NCBI RefSeq assembly: GCF_002836205.1
Contig: NZ_PJBE01000013.1
Span: 1,240,001 to 1,304,000 of the forward strand
Length of the DNA: 64,000 bases
Source: Shewanella sp. Choline-02u-19
GTDB lineage: Bacteria > Pseudomonadota > Gammaproteobacteria > Enterobacterales > Shewanellaceae
Direction: 5' to 3'
The translations under genes and the position numbers were made by a program. How positions within the stretch are numbered: the stretch's first letter is position 1; each line of letters opens with the position of its first letter. Under the pieces are notes generated by a model. That model did no database searches. It was given only the letters and a program-made list of their open reading frames with translations, and was not told the DNA's origin. Positions 1-7,419 of this stretch are shown here, piece by piece.

Positions 1-1986
1 GCATTGGGTGTTATTGCCATTGGTGTTGGCGGTCTTGAAGCTGAAAGTGTCATGCTTGGCCGACCATCTTATATGCGTCTGCCAGATATTGTGGGTGTTG
101 AGCTGGTGGGTAAGCGCCAAGATGGCATTACTGCAACTGATATTGTGCTCGCTATTACTGAATTTTTACGCAATGAAAAAGTCGTTTCTACTTACCTTGA
201 GTTTTATGGTGAAGGCGCTGCAAACCTAACGTTGGGCGACCGAGCAACCATCTCAAACATGACGCCAGAGTTTGGTGCAACAGCGGCGATGTTTTATATC
301 GATGATAAGACCATCGATTACCTTAAACTGACAGGCCGTGACGACAAGCAAGTTAAGCTCGTTGAAACCTATGCAAAACGTGCAGGCCTATGGGCTGATA
401 CGTTAACTGAGGTTGAGTATGAGCGGGTACTGCGTTTTGACCTGTCCAGTGTCGGGCGTAACATTGCCGGACCATCCAACCCTCATCGCCGAGTATCAAC
501 CAAGGATCTTGCCGAAAAAGGCATTAGTGGCGTAGTTGAAAATGAAGAGGGCTTAATGCCTGATGGCGCCTGCATTATTGCGGCGATCACCAGCTGTACT
601 AACACATCAAACCCCCGCAACGTGATTGCCGCAGGACTTATTGCTCGCAACGCGAATGCTAAAGGGTTAACCCGTAAACCATGGGTAAAAACCTCACTCG
701 CTCCAGGTTCAAAAGCGGTACAGCTTTATCTTGAAGATGCCAATCTGCTAACAGAACTTGAAGCATTAGGCTTTGGTATTGTCGGTTTTGCCTGCACAAC
801 GTGTAACGGCATGAGCGGCGCACTGGACCCAGTGATTCAACAAGAAGTAATTGAACGCGATTTGTACACCACTGCGGTACTGTCTGGTAACCGTAACTTC
901 GATGGCCGAATTCATCCATACGCCAAACAAGCGTTTTTAGCATCACCACCACTCGTCGTCGCTTACGCGATTGCCGGAACAATCCGTTTTGATATCGAAA
1001 AAGATGTGCTGGGTACCGACGCGGATGGTAATGCCATTATGCTAAAAGATCTGTGGCCATCCGATGAAGAGATTGATGCGGTCATTGCTCAAAGTGTTAA
1101 ACCCGAGCAGTTCCGCAAAGTCTACGAACCCATGTTCGATATTAAAGTTGAATACGGCTCTGATAACGATCCACAGTACGATTGGCGTCCACAGAGTACT
1201 TATATTCGCCGTCCTCCTTACTGGGACGGAGCACTAGCCGGTGAGCGCACAATGAAAGGCATGCGTCCATTAGCGGTACTTGGCGATAATATTACCACTG
1301 ACCACTTGTCACCTTCGAATGCGATTATGCTCGACAGTGCAGCAGGGGCATATTTAGATAAAATGGGCCTACCTGAAGTTGACTTTAACTCGTATGCAAC
1401 TCATCGCGGCGATCATTTAACCGCGCAACGTGCCACCTTTGCTAACCCTAAGTTATTTAATGAAATGGTCACTAAGCTTGGCAAAACCGGCGAAGTTGAA
1501 GTGAAGCAGGGCTCTTTTGCACGTATCGAGCCAGAAGGCACTGAATCGCGTATGTGGGAAGCGATTGAGACCTACATGGAGCGTAAGCAGCCGTTGATCA
1601 TTATTGCGGGTGCAGACTATGGCCAAGGTTCAAGCCGTGACTGGGCAGCAAAAGGTGTTCGTCTTGCGGGTGTTGAAGTGATTGTCGCCGAAGGATTTGA
1701 GCGTATTCACCGCACTAACCTTGTAGGTATGGGGGTATTGCCGCTTGAGTTTACTAATAATGAAAACCGTCATACTCATCAAATCGATGGAACAGAAACC
1801 TATGATGTGATGGGTGATCGCACGCCTGGCGCTGCACTGACCGTGATTATGACGCGCAGCAATGGTGAGAGCGTTGAAATAGCCGTTAAGTGCCGCTTGG
1901 ATACCGCCGAAGAGGTGTCTATCTATGAAGCTGGCGGTATTTTACAACGCTTCGCCAACGACTTTCTAGAGTCTTCAGTCGCGTAG
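1..1986 (+). CDS. acnD: Fe/S-dependent 2-methylisocitrate dehydratase AcnD, C-terminal about three quarters (5' end outside window)
   Basis: AcnD, with PrpF, converts 2-methylcitrate to 2-methyl-cis-aconitate in the methylcitrate cycle that oxidises propionyl-CoA in the cytoplasm. The reading frame is open from the first base; about 661 residues are present, against roughly 860 for the family, so the N-terminal part lies outside. The aconitase Fe-S cysteines are visible: one in SCTNTSN near residue 198 of the visible part, then a CTTC pair about 66 residues later (C-x65-C-x2-C pattern). The C-terminal swivel domain has the GADYGQGSSRDWAAKG motif. The choice of AcnD over AcnA rests mainly on the adjacent prpF, an arrangement typical of Shewanella, Vibrio and Ralstonia prp operons. 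prpB, prpC and a regulator would be expected upstream, out of view. Confidence 0.93.
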   Translation, partial: ALGVIAIGVGGLEAESVMLGRPSYMRLPDIVGVELVGKRQDGITATDIVLAITEFLRNEKVVSTYLEFYGEGAANLTLGDRATISNMTPEFGATAAMFYIDDKTIDYLKLTGRDDKQVKLVETYAKRAGLWADTLTEVEYERVLRFDLSSVGRNIAGPSNPHRRVSTKDLAEKGISGVVENEEGLMPDGACIIAAITSCTNTSNPRNVIAAGLIARNANAKGLTRKPWVKTSLAPGSKAVQLYLEDANLLTELEALGFGIVGFACTTCNGMSGALDPVIQQEVIERDLYTTAVLSGNRNFDGRIHPYAKQAFLASPPLVVAYAIAGTIRFDIEKDVLGTDADGNAIMLKDLWPSDEEIDAVIAQSVKPEQFRKVYEPMFDIKVEYGSDNDPQYDWRPQSTYIRRPPYWDGALAGERTMKGMRPLAVLGDNITTDHLSPSNAIMLDSAAGAYLDKMGLPEVDFNSYATHRGDHLTAQRATFANPKLFNEMVTKLGKTGEVEVKQGSFARIEPEGTESRMWEAIETYMERKQPLIIIAGADYGQGSSRDWAAKGVRLAGVEVIVAEGFERIHRTNLVGMGVLPLEFTNNENRHTHQIDGTETYDVMGDRTPGAALTVIMTRSNGESVEIAVKCRLDTAEEVSIYEAGGILQRFANDFLESSVA

Positions 1987-2006
1987 ACTTTATATCTTGC
2001 AACGCA

Positions 2007-2070
2007 GATGAGATCCCGCAAGCAAATGCTTGTAGGCTCTGCAGCGACATCCCCGTCGCCGCAGCTCATC
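2007..2070. repeat. REP-like palindromic element between acnD and prpF
   Basis: An outer stem GATGAG (2007-2012) / CTCATC (2065-2070) encloses two hairpins: CAAGCA-AA-TGCTTG (2019-2032) and GCAGCGAC-ATCCCC-GTCGCCGC (2041-2062, one mismatch). The result is a three-way-junction fold inside the operon, with no gene over it. This is what a REP/BIME-type intergenic repeat looks like, and it may act as a processing or mRNA-stability element between the two genes. Whether it is repeated elsewhere in the genome cannot be judged from this window. Confidence 0.5.
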
Positions 2071-2233
2071 TTCGCGGCAATAACGCCATTGACTCAGTGC
2101 ATCGACTGCCCGCGCAGGGTTTACTTGCTCTCGCGGTGTTATGTCAGCGCACAAGAACCTAAGCTCACTCACGGTTCTAGTGGCGGCGCCGCGATCTGTT
2201 GTACCCAATATTAGCAATCTAACGGTAATCCTT

Positions 2234-3436
2234 ATGACGCGTAACACAGTACATTTACCCCAGATTAAAGTACCAGCAACCTATATGCGTGGCGGCACCA
2301 GTAAAGGTGTATTTTTTAATTTAACTGATCTGCCACTAGCAGCGCAGGTGGCAGGTCCCGCCCGTGATTCACTGCTACTTCGAGTGATCGGTAGCCCAGA
2401 TCCTTACGGTAAGCAAACCGACGGTATGGGTGGGGCAACCTCAAGTACCAGTAAAACGGTGATTGTGGCAAGCAGTACTCAGCCCGATCATGATGTCGAT
2501 TACCTTTTCGGACAAGTCGCTATTGATAAGGCTTTTGTCGATTGGAGTGGTAACTGCGGTAATTTATCTGCCGCGGTTGGCTCGTTTGCCATTAGCTGCG
2601 GACTTGTTGATAGCAGCCGTATTCCTGAAAATGGGATTGCAGTGGTTAGAATTTGGCAAAAAAACATCAGTAAAACCATTATTGCCCATGTGCCTATCAC
2701 CAATGGTGAAGTGCAAGAAACCGGTAACTTTGAACTTGATGGTGTCACATTCCCAGCCGCTGAAGTGCAAGTCGAGTTTATGGACCCCGCCGATGGCGAA
2801 GGAGCTATGTTCCCCACTGGCAATCTAATCGATGACTTAATCGTACCGACTGACGTTGTCGCTGCTGGGGTGTTAAAAGCCACCATGATTAACGCAGGCA
2901 TTCCTACCGTGTTTGTTAACGCACAAGATCTTGGTTATAGCGGTGCCGAATTGCAAGAGGCGATAAACAGTGACGCTAACGCGTTAACGATGTTTGAAAC
3001 CATACGCGCTTATGGCGCCGTGCAAATGGGGCTTATTAGCCATATAGATGAAGCTGCTGGTCGGCAACATACCCCAAAAGTGGCCATCGTCGCCGCGCCT
3101 ATTGATTACACGTCTTCAAGTGGCAAGGCTATCGCTAAAGGCGATATCGACCTTAACGTGCGCGCCTTATCTATGGGCAAGTTACATCACGCAATGATGG
3201 GCACTGCTGCAGTAGCCATTGGCACCGCAGCCGCAATTCCTGGCACGCTGGTAAGTATTGCTGCCGGTAACGTTGAACGTGAATCTGTGCTCTTCGGCCA
3301 TCCATCTGGCACCTTAAAAGTGGGTGCTCAAGCAAAACGAGTTGATGGTCAATGGAAGGTGAACAAAGCTGTTATGAGCCGCAGTGCTCGAATACTGATG
3401 GAAGGTTGGGTGAGGGTGCCAAGCGATACTGTTTAA
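2234..3436 (+). CDS. prpF: 2-methylaconitate cis-trans isomerase PrpF
   Basis: PrpF isomerises 2-methyl-trans-aconitate to the cis form so that AcnD can serve in the methylcitrate cycle. The 400-residue length matches the family (about 390-400). Recognisable PrpF segments are ATYMRGGTSKGVFF near the N-terminus, the substrate loop KQTDGMGGATSSTSKT, and DWSGNCGNLSAAVG with its conserved cysteine; the fold belongs to the diaminopimelate epimerase-like superfamily. The frame stays open upstream to an ATG at 2141, but those 31 residues do not resemble PrpF, so the ATG at 2234 is preferred. No clear ribosome binding site is visible. It follows acnD by about 250 bp that contain the repeat described above, and is most likely in the same operon. 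Confidence 0.93.
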   Translation: MTRNTVHLPQIKVPATYMRGGTSKGVFFNLTDLPLAAQVAGPARDSLLLRVIGSPDPYGKQTDGMGGATSSTSKTVIVASSTQPDHDVDYLFGQVAIDKAFVDWSGNCGNLSAAVGSFAISCGLVDSSRIPENGIAVVRIWQKNISKTIIAHVPITNGEVQETGNFELDGVTFPAAEVQVEFMDPADGEGAMFPTGNLIDDLIVPTDVVAAGVLKATMINAGIPTVFVNAQDLGYSGAELQEAINSDANALTMFETIRAYGAVQMGLISHIDEAAGRQHTPKVAIVAAPIDYTSSSGKAIAKGDIDLNVRALSMGKLHHAMMGTAAVAIGTAAAIPGTLVSIAAGNVERESVLFGHPSGTLKVGAQAKRVDGQWKVNKAVMSRSARILMEGWVRVPSDTV

Positions 3437-3509
3437 ACATAACGGTAACCTAGCTGGTTAATCTAAACATAAGAAGCAGAACACCAATGTACGTGTTCTG
3501 CTTGTTATG

Positions 3510-3869
3510 CTAAAAATCACTTTCTTCAGTCCAGTCTTTTAGCTTTTCTAATATCTCTAACGCGGTGCGACCAAACTCGGTTATCTCATAAGTGACAGCA
3601 ATAGGACGAGTACAAATCACCTCTCTGATAACCAGTCCTTGGCTCTCTAGCTCTTTAAGACGTTGATCAACCATTTTCTTACTGGCACCTCCTAACATGC
3701 GTGACAGCTCATTGAATCGCACTGGCCCATCTTTTAAATGCCACAAAATAGACGCTTTCCACTTGCCGCCTAAAATGCGCATTCCTCGTTCGATAAGGCA
3801 AGGCTGCTCGCAGTTTTGAATATTTATTTTTTCATCTTTAGTCATTGTATTTAAAGTCTTATTTATCAT
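3510..3869 (-). CDS. HxlR-family winged-helix transcriptional regulator
   Basis: A 119-residue protein with the complete HxlR domain: a short N-terminal cysteine segment (NCEQPCLIERGMRILGGKW), then WHLKDGPVRFNELSRML and a recognition helix around GASKKMVDQRLKELESQGLV, followed by a wing. HxlR proteins are dimeric DNA-binding regulators, often sensing quinones, aldehydes or oxidants through an N-terminal cysteine. It is divergent from the aldehyde dehydrogenase gene at 4008 with 138 bp between the start codons, so that gene is its likely target (inference). The first ATG is taken as the start; a second in-frame ATG lies eight codons downstream. Confidence 0.9.
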   Translation of the reverse strand: MINKTLNTMTKDEKINIQNCEQPCLIERGMRILGGKWKASILWHLKDGPVRFNELSRMLGGASKKMVDQRLKELESQGLVIREVICTRPIAVTYEITEFGRTALEILEKLKDWTEESDF

Positions 3870-3890
3870 GTCGCAATCAAATTTACAGTG

Positions 3891-3906
3891 GTTACTAAAA
3901 GTATAC
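3891..3906. promoter_or_regulatory. candidate HxlR operator (imperfect inverted repeat)
   Basis: In the divergent promoter region lies GTTACT-AAA-AGTATAC, an imperfect inverted repeat of the kind bound by HxlR dimers. It sits about 20 bp upstream of the regulator start and 100 bp upstream of the aldehyde dehydrogenase start. Assignment rests only on position and symmetry. Confidence 0.3.
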
Positions 3907-4007
3907 TGGTTGCTTTAATTCTCCACTCTAGCAAAATATGCCCTAAGAACCAAAGATAAATTGCTCTGCATCACGATAAGTGAATGCCTTTTTAAGGAAG
4001 CAAATAG

Positions 4008-5339
4008 ATGACAATGCTTATATCTTACGATCCAATCGATCAAAAACCACTCGGCGAAGTTCCCGTTACCACGATTGAACGTATGCCAGACTTGGTTAGC
4101 CAAGCAAAAAAAGCACAGAAAACGTGGGCTAAGTTATCGTTAATAGAACGCCAGAAAAAAGTGGTTCAAGCTTATCAGAATCTTGCAAAAGTGCAGGAGT
4201 CGCTGGCGCTATTAATCAGCAAAGAGATGGGAAAGGATTACCGCAGAGCAGGTTATGAGGCGGCAGGTACAGTGCAAAATGCTGATTACTTTTGCCAAGA
4301 AATTGTTGCAGCGTTGCAGCCTGAATCTTTGGGGCATGGCGCTGAGCTGCAATATAAGCCTTTGGGCGTGGTCGCTGTTATCTCACCGTGGAATTATCCG
4401 CTGGCGATGGCGAATAACTTGCTACTGCCAGCGCTCATGGCGGGTAATAGCGTGATATTAAAACCATCAGAAGAAACCCCCTTGGTGGCCGACTTGTTCG
4501 TTAACACACTTAACGAAGTATTGCCGGTCGGCGTATTGCAAGTCGCTCACGGTGGGGCTGACACAGGTAAGGCGTTAGTCAATGCCGATATTAATATGGT
4601 GGCTTTCACCGGTTCGCTTGCTGCGGGCAAACACATAATGGCGTCGGCGGCATCGTCTCTTAAAAGACTCGTGATGGAGCTTGGCGGTAACGATCCTATG
4701 ATCGTCATGGCAACGGCTGATATCGATAAAGCGGTGCAGTATGCCGTGGCAAGTTCATTTGAGAATGCAGGACAGATGTGTACGTCGACTGAACGGGTCT
4801 ATGTCGATGCGCGAGTTGCCGATGAGTTTGAGCAAAAGGTGGTGGCGCTTGCTCGCCGCTACCGAGTGGGCGCTTGGGATCAAACTGGCGTTAATATAGG
4901 GCCGATTGTTAATCATAAGCAGCATCAGGGCATTATCTCACAGCTTAAAGATGCCGAGCAGAAAGGTGCAAAATTCCTTTTAGGCCAAGCGCATTATGAA
5001 ACGCCTTTTGTACAGCCAACGGTTGTTACAAATATCACCCCTGATATGCAGTTAGAGACGCATGAAACCTTTGGCCCTATTGTTGCCATCAGTCGTTTCA
5101 ATCATATATCTGAAGCCATTGAACGCGCAAATGCGAGCCCTTATGGACTTGGTGCAGCGGTATTTGGCGGCGTTGGCGCTGCAGATGTTGCAGAGCAGAT
5201 GGAGGCTGGCATGGTGGGCGTAAATCAAGGTGCTGGTGGAGCAGGGCCTTGGGTCGGTGCTAAGCAAAGTGGCTTTGGTTTTCATGGCACGGCGGCTGGC
5301 CACCGACAATTTGCTCAAGTAAGAGTGCTCAGTAAATAG
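4008..5339 (+). CDS. NAD(P)-dependent aldehyde dehydrogenase
   Basis: A 443-residue soluble ALDH, slightly shorter than the usual 450-500 residues, as in the succinate-semialdehyde-dehydrogenase (YneI/Sad-like) branch. Catalytic features are intact: the SPWNYP oxyanion Asn129, Glu224 in LVMELGGNDP, and the nucleophile Cys258 in NAGQMCTSTERV. The cofactor region reads GNSVILKPSEETP, then AFTGSLAAGK. The start at 4008 has AAGGAAG about 7 nt upstream. It probably oxidises a small aldehyde to the acid; the exact substrate cannot be read from sequence. Control by the divergent HxlR regulator is likely. The next gene begins 77 bp downstream on the same strand. Confidence 0.9.
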   Translation: MTMLISYDPIDQKPLGEVPVTTIERMPDLVSQAKKAQKTWAKLSLIERQKKVVQAYQNLAKVQESLALLISKEMGKDYRRAGYEAAGTVQNADYFCQEIVAALQPESLGHGAELQYKPLGVVAVISPWNYPLAMANNLLLPALMAGNSVILKPSEETPLVADLFVNTLNEVLPVGVLQVAHGGADTGKALVNADINMVAFTGSLAAGKHIMASAASSLKRLVMELGGNDPMIVMATADIDKAVQYAVASSFENAGQMCTSTERVYVDARVADEFEQKVVALARRYRVGAWDQTGVNIGPIVNHKQHQGIISQLKDAEQKGAKFLLGQAHYETPFVQPTVVTNITPDMQLETHETFGPIVAISRFNHISEAIERANASPYGLGAAVFGGVGAADVAEQMEAGMVGVNQGAGGAGPWVGAKQSGFGFHGTAAGHRQFAQVRVLSK

Positions 5340-5416
5340 AATCACTCGGTGCAGCACCTTATGTCGTTAATAGCGTCAGTAACCATCACATAAAATTAAA
5401 TACAGTTGAGTCGAAT

Positions 5417-6199
5417 ATGAGACAAGAAAATAAGCCAGAATCGTTCTTTGTTGCCGCGTTTGAGCCGGGCGCTGAGCATCCAGCATTACCAGCATGGGGC
5501 AACAGCACACTCAATCCTGCCAAGCTAAGCAGTGATTTTGATATTAGCCAAGTAGAGCGCCGGGAACTTGCCGACGTACCCGGCGCTTTTCAGTTGTTAA
5601 ACGTGCTGTCTAAAGATGAATGCAAAAGATTAATTGAGATAAGTGAGCAACTTGAGTTTTTACCAGATGCAGCAGTGTCGTTACCCCGAAGTGTTCGCCA
5701 TAACGATAGCTTAACCTGGATTGTTGACCCAAAAACAGATGGCACTATTTGGCAACGTATTGCTCATTTGATGGATGATAGACAGGGTATTTTTAACGGC
5801 GATAAAGCATTAGGTATTAATGCACGTTTTCGTTTTTATCGTTATAGCCAAGATGATTATTTTAAACCGCACTCCGATGGTTCTTGGCCTGGCAGCCGAA
5901 TTATAGATAACCAGTTAATTGCCAATGCCTACCCAGATCGTTTTAGTCAAATGACCTTCTTAATTCTCCTTAGCGAAGACTTTGAAGGCGGTGAAACTCG
6001 TTTTTTGGTGAACGCAAACGATGCAACTAAACCCGCAAAAGCAGGCGATGAGGTTGTTAATGTCGATGTCAGAACACCCGCTGGTGGAGTATTGTGTTTT
6101 CCACACGGAATGCATCCTATGCACTGTATTCATAGCTCTGTTGCGATCACTAAAGGTGTTAAATACATCATCCGCACCGATGTTTTGTTAGCAGTGTAA
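5417..6199 (+). CDS. 2OG-Fe(II) oxygenase, prolyl 4-hydroxylase-like
   Basis: A 260-residue protein with the double-stranded beta-helix motifs of non-haem iron/2-oxoglutarate oxygenases: iron ligands His152 and Asp154 in FKPHSDG, a distal histidine in the segment HCIHSSVAITKG (His239), and Lys249 in GVKYIIRTD, which would hold the 2-oxoglutarate carboxylate. MTFLILLSEDFEGGETRF between them is typical of the P4H subgroup. There is no signal peptide, so it is probably cytosolic. The substrate is unknown; bacterial relatives hydroxylate prolines in proteins or act on small molecules. It follows the ALDH gene by 77 bp and could be cotranscribed. Confidence 0.85.
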   Translation: MRQENKPESFFVAAFEPGAEHPALPAWGNSTLNPAKLSSDFDISQVERRELADVPGAFQLLNVLSKDECKRLIEISEQLEFLPDAAVSLPRSVRHNDSLTWIVDPKTDGTIWQRIAHLMDDRQGIFNGDKALGINARFRFYRYSQDDYFKPHSDGSWPGSRIIDNQLIANAYPDRFSQMTFLILLSEDFEGGETRFLVNANDATKPAKAGDEVVNVDVRTPAGGVLCFPHGMHPMHCIHSSVAITKGVKYIIRTDVLLAV

Positions 6200-6401
6200 A
6201 AGATTCATCGCTTGGTTTAGGCTTCATTAGTCCTAACGATTAGTCTTTCTACTAAGAAGGACTAAAGTTTACTCACTAACCAAATACTAATGGAATGGCA
6301 TTGAAGGTGGAGGTTTGCTCTGCCTGCTAACACATCAAGTGCTAATCATGCTAATTTCTAATTTGCTCTAGTTGAGGTAAAATAGCAGATTATTCGATTT
6401 G

Positions 6402-6701
6402 ATGACGCGCATGACCATTAATATTAAAAATATACCAGAAAAGGAAGTCACCTGTTCAAACTGTCAGGCTTGCTGCTGCCGTTTAGAGGTGTTTCTTCTG
6501 ACTGATACTGGTGTTCCTGAAGAGTATATTGCTGTTGATAATTGGGGCGGCGAAACGATGTTTCGTTTAGAGGATGGGTGGTGTGCAGCATTAGATCGGG
6601 AGACACTGATGTGCTCTATTTATGAAAATCGCCCTTGGGTTTGTCGAGAATTCGAAATGGCTTCTTATGAATGTCTCGTAGAAAGAGAAGGGATGCTGTA
6701 G
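6402..6701 (+). CDS. YkgJ-family cysteine cluster protein
   Basis: A 99-residue protein with the family's cysteine pattern: CSNCQACCCR near the N-terminus, then GWCAAL, MCSIYENRPWVCREFE and a final cysteine. This CxxCxxCC...C...C...C arrangement is thought to bind zinc or an Fe-S centre; no enzymatic role is established. The start is uncertain: TTG 6399, ATG 6402 and ATG 6411 are all in frame and none has a convincing ribosome binding site. There is no operon partner on either side. Confidence 0.8.
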   Translation: MTRMTINIKNIPEKEVTCSNCQACCCRLEVFLLTDTGVPEEYIAVDNWGGETMFRLEDGWCAALDRETLMCSIYENRPWVCREFEMASYECLVEREGML

Positions 6702-6817
6702 CGATATTTATGACCTTGAGAAATCTAGTTTGATTTGTCAGTAAGCTAGCTGCTTTAGGTCTTTATATGTTGATAATGACGGTTTGATTAAAGCGGTTAT
6801 AGCGTTATATCGGCTCT

Positions 6818-6852
6818 AAAAATAATGGCCATCGTGTAATCTCGACGGCCAT
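6818..6852 (-). terminator. intrinsic terminator of the 38-residue gene
   Basis: A 10-bp stem (ATGGCCATCG / CGACGGCCAT, one G-T pair, 8-nt loop, 6825-6852) is followed, in minus-strand direction, by TATTTTTAGAG. It lies 8 bp past the stop codon of the small minus-strand gene. Confidence 0.7.
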
Positions 6853-6860
6853 AATGCTGC

Positions 6861-6977
6861 TTACATCGCTGACGATTTTGGTGCAGCTTTTTTAGCAGCC
6901 TTAGCGGCTTTCTTTTCTTTTGCATTTAAAAGCGGCTGTTTTTTAACTGCCTTTTTACTGTCTTGTCCTTTACTCAT
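6861..6977 (-). CDS. small lysine/alanine-rich protein (38 aa), function unknown
   Basis: A 38-codon frame from ATG (6977-6975) to TAA (6863-6861), starting MSKGQDSKKAVKKQ and ending AAPKSSAM. Fourteen of 38 residues are lysine and ten are alanine, giving a very basic protein with a low-complexity KKAAKAAKKAA stretch resembling histone-H1-like or nucleic-acid-binding tails. Support for it being real is a strong ribosome binding site (AAGGTGG, about 8 nt before ATG), a clean stop and an intrinsic terminator right after. It stands alone between convergent and divergent neighbours. Binding to DNA or RNA is only a guess from charge. Confidence 0.7.
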   Translation of the reverse strand: MSKGQDSKKAVKKQPLLNAKEKKAAKAAKKAAPKSSAM

Positions 6978-7419
6978 AATACTTTCCACCTTTTTACGTG
7001 ATACACCCAAAGCCAGTTTGAACCAGCCTAAGGATTGAAGTAATCAGTGACTTTTAGTATAAAAGCCAATTCAATCAATAACTGCTTCAGTATGGCCTTA
7101 TAGCAGGACAATTGATAGGCCTAGCGCATCTGAAATTCTTTAACTCAGTGGGATCTATCGATGGACGCTGCTTCTTTGACCAAGCGACCATTTTATACTC
7201 AAGTGACTTCTAAATGTTTGTTTCTGAGCTCAGAATGATAAGGCGAGCAGTATCTATGGTGCAAGGAGATTGATCACCGTGGCCACCGTTCACACACTAA
7301 ACTCGGCTAATTAAGCAAATTACGTAATTAACCCAAGACTATTGCCTCAAAAACACCGATAATTCTCACCATTAAGGCACGCTAGCCGATTGACAACGCG
7401 CGACTCTGGACACTATTCA
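6978..7419. other. intergenic region, no gene seen
   Basis: About 440 bp between the divergent 38-residue gene and the OsmC-YcaO gene. It should contain both promoters. No open frame with a ribosome binding site, hairpin with T-tract or repeat was found in it. Confidence 0.5.
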
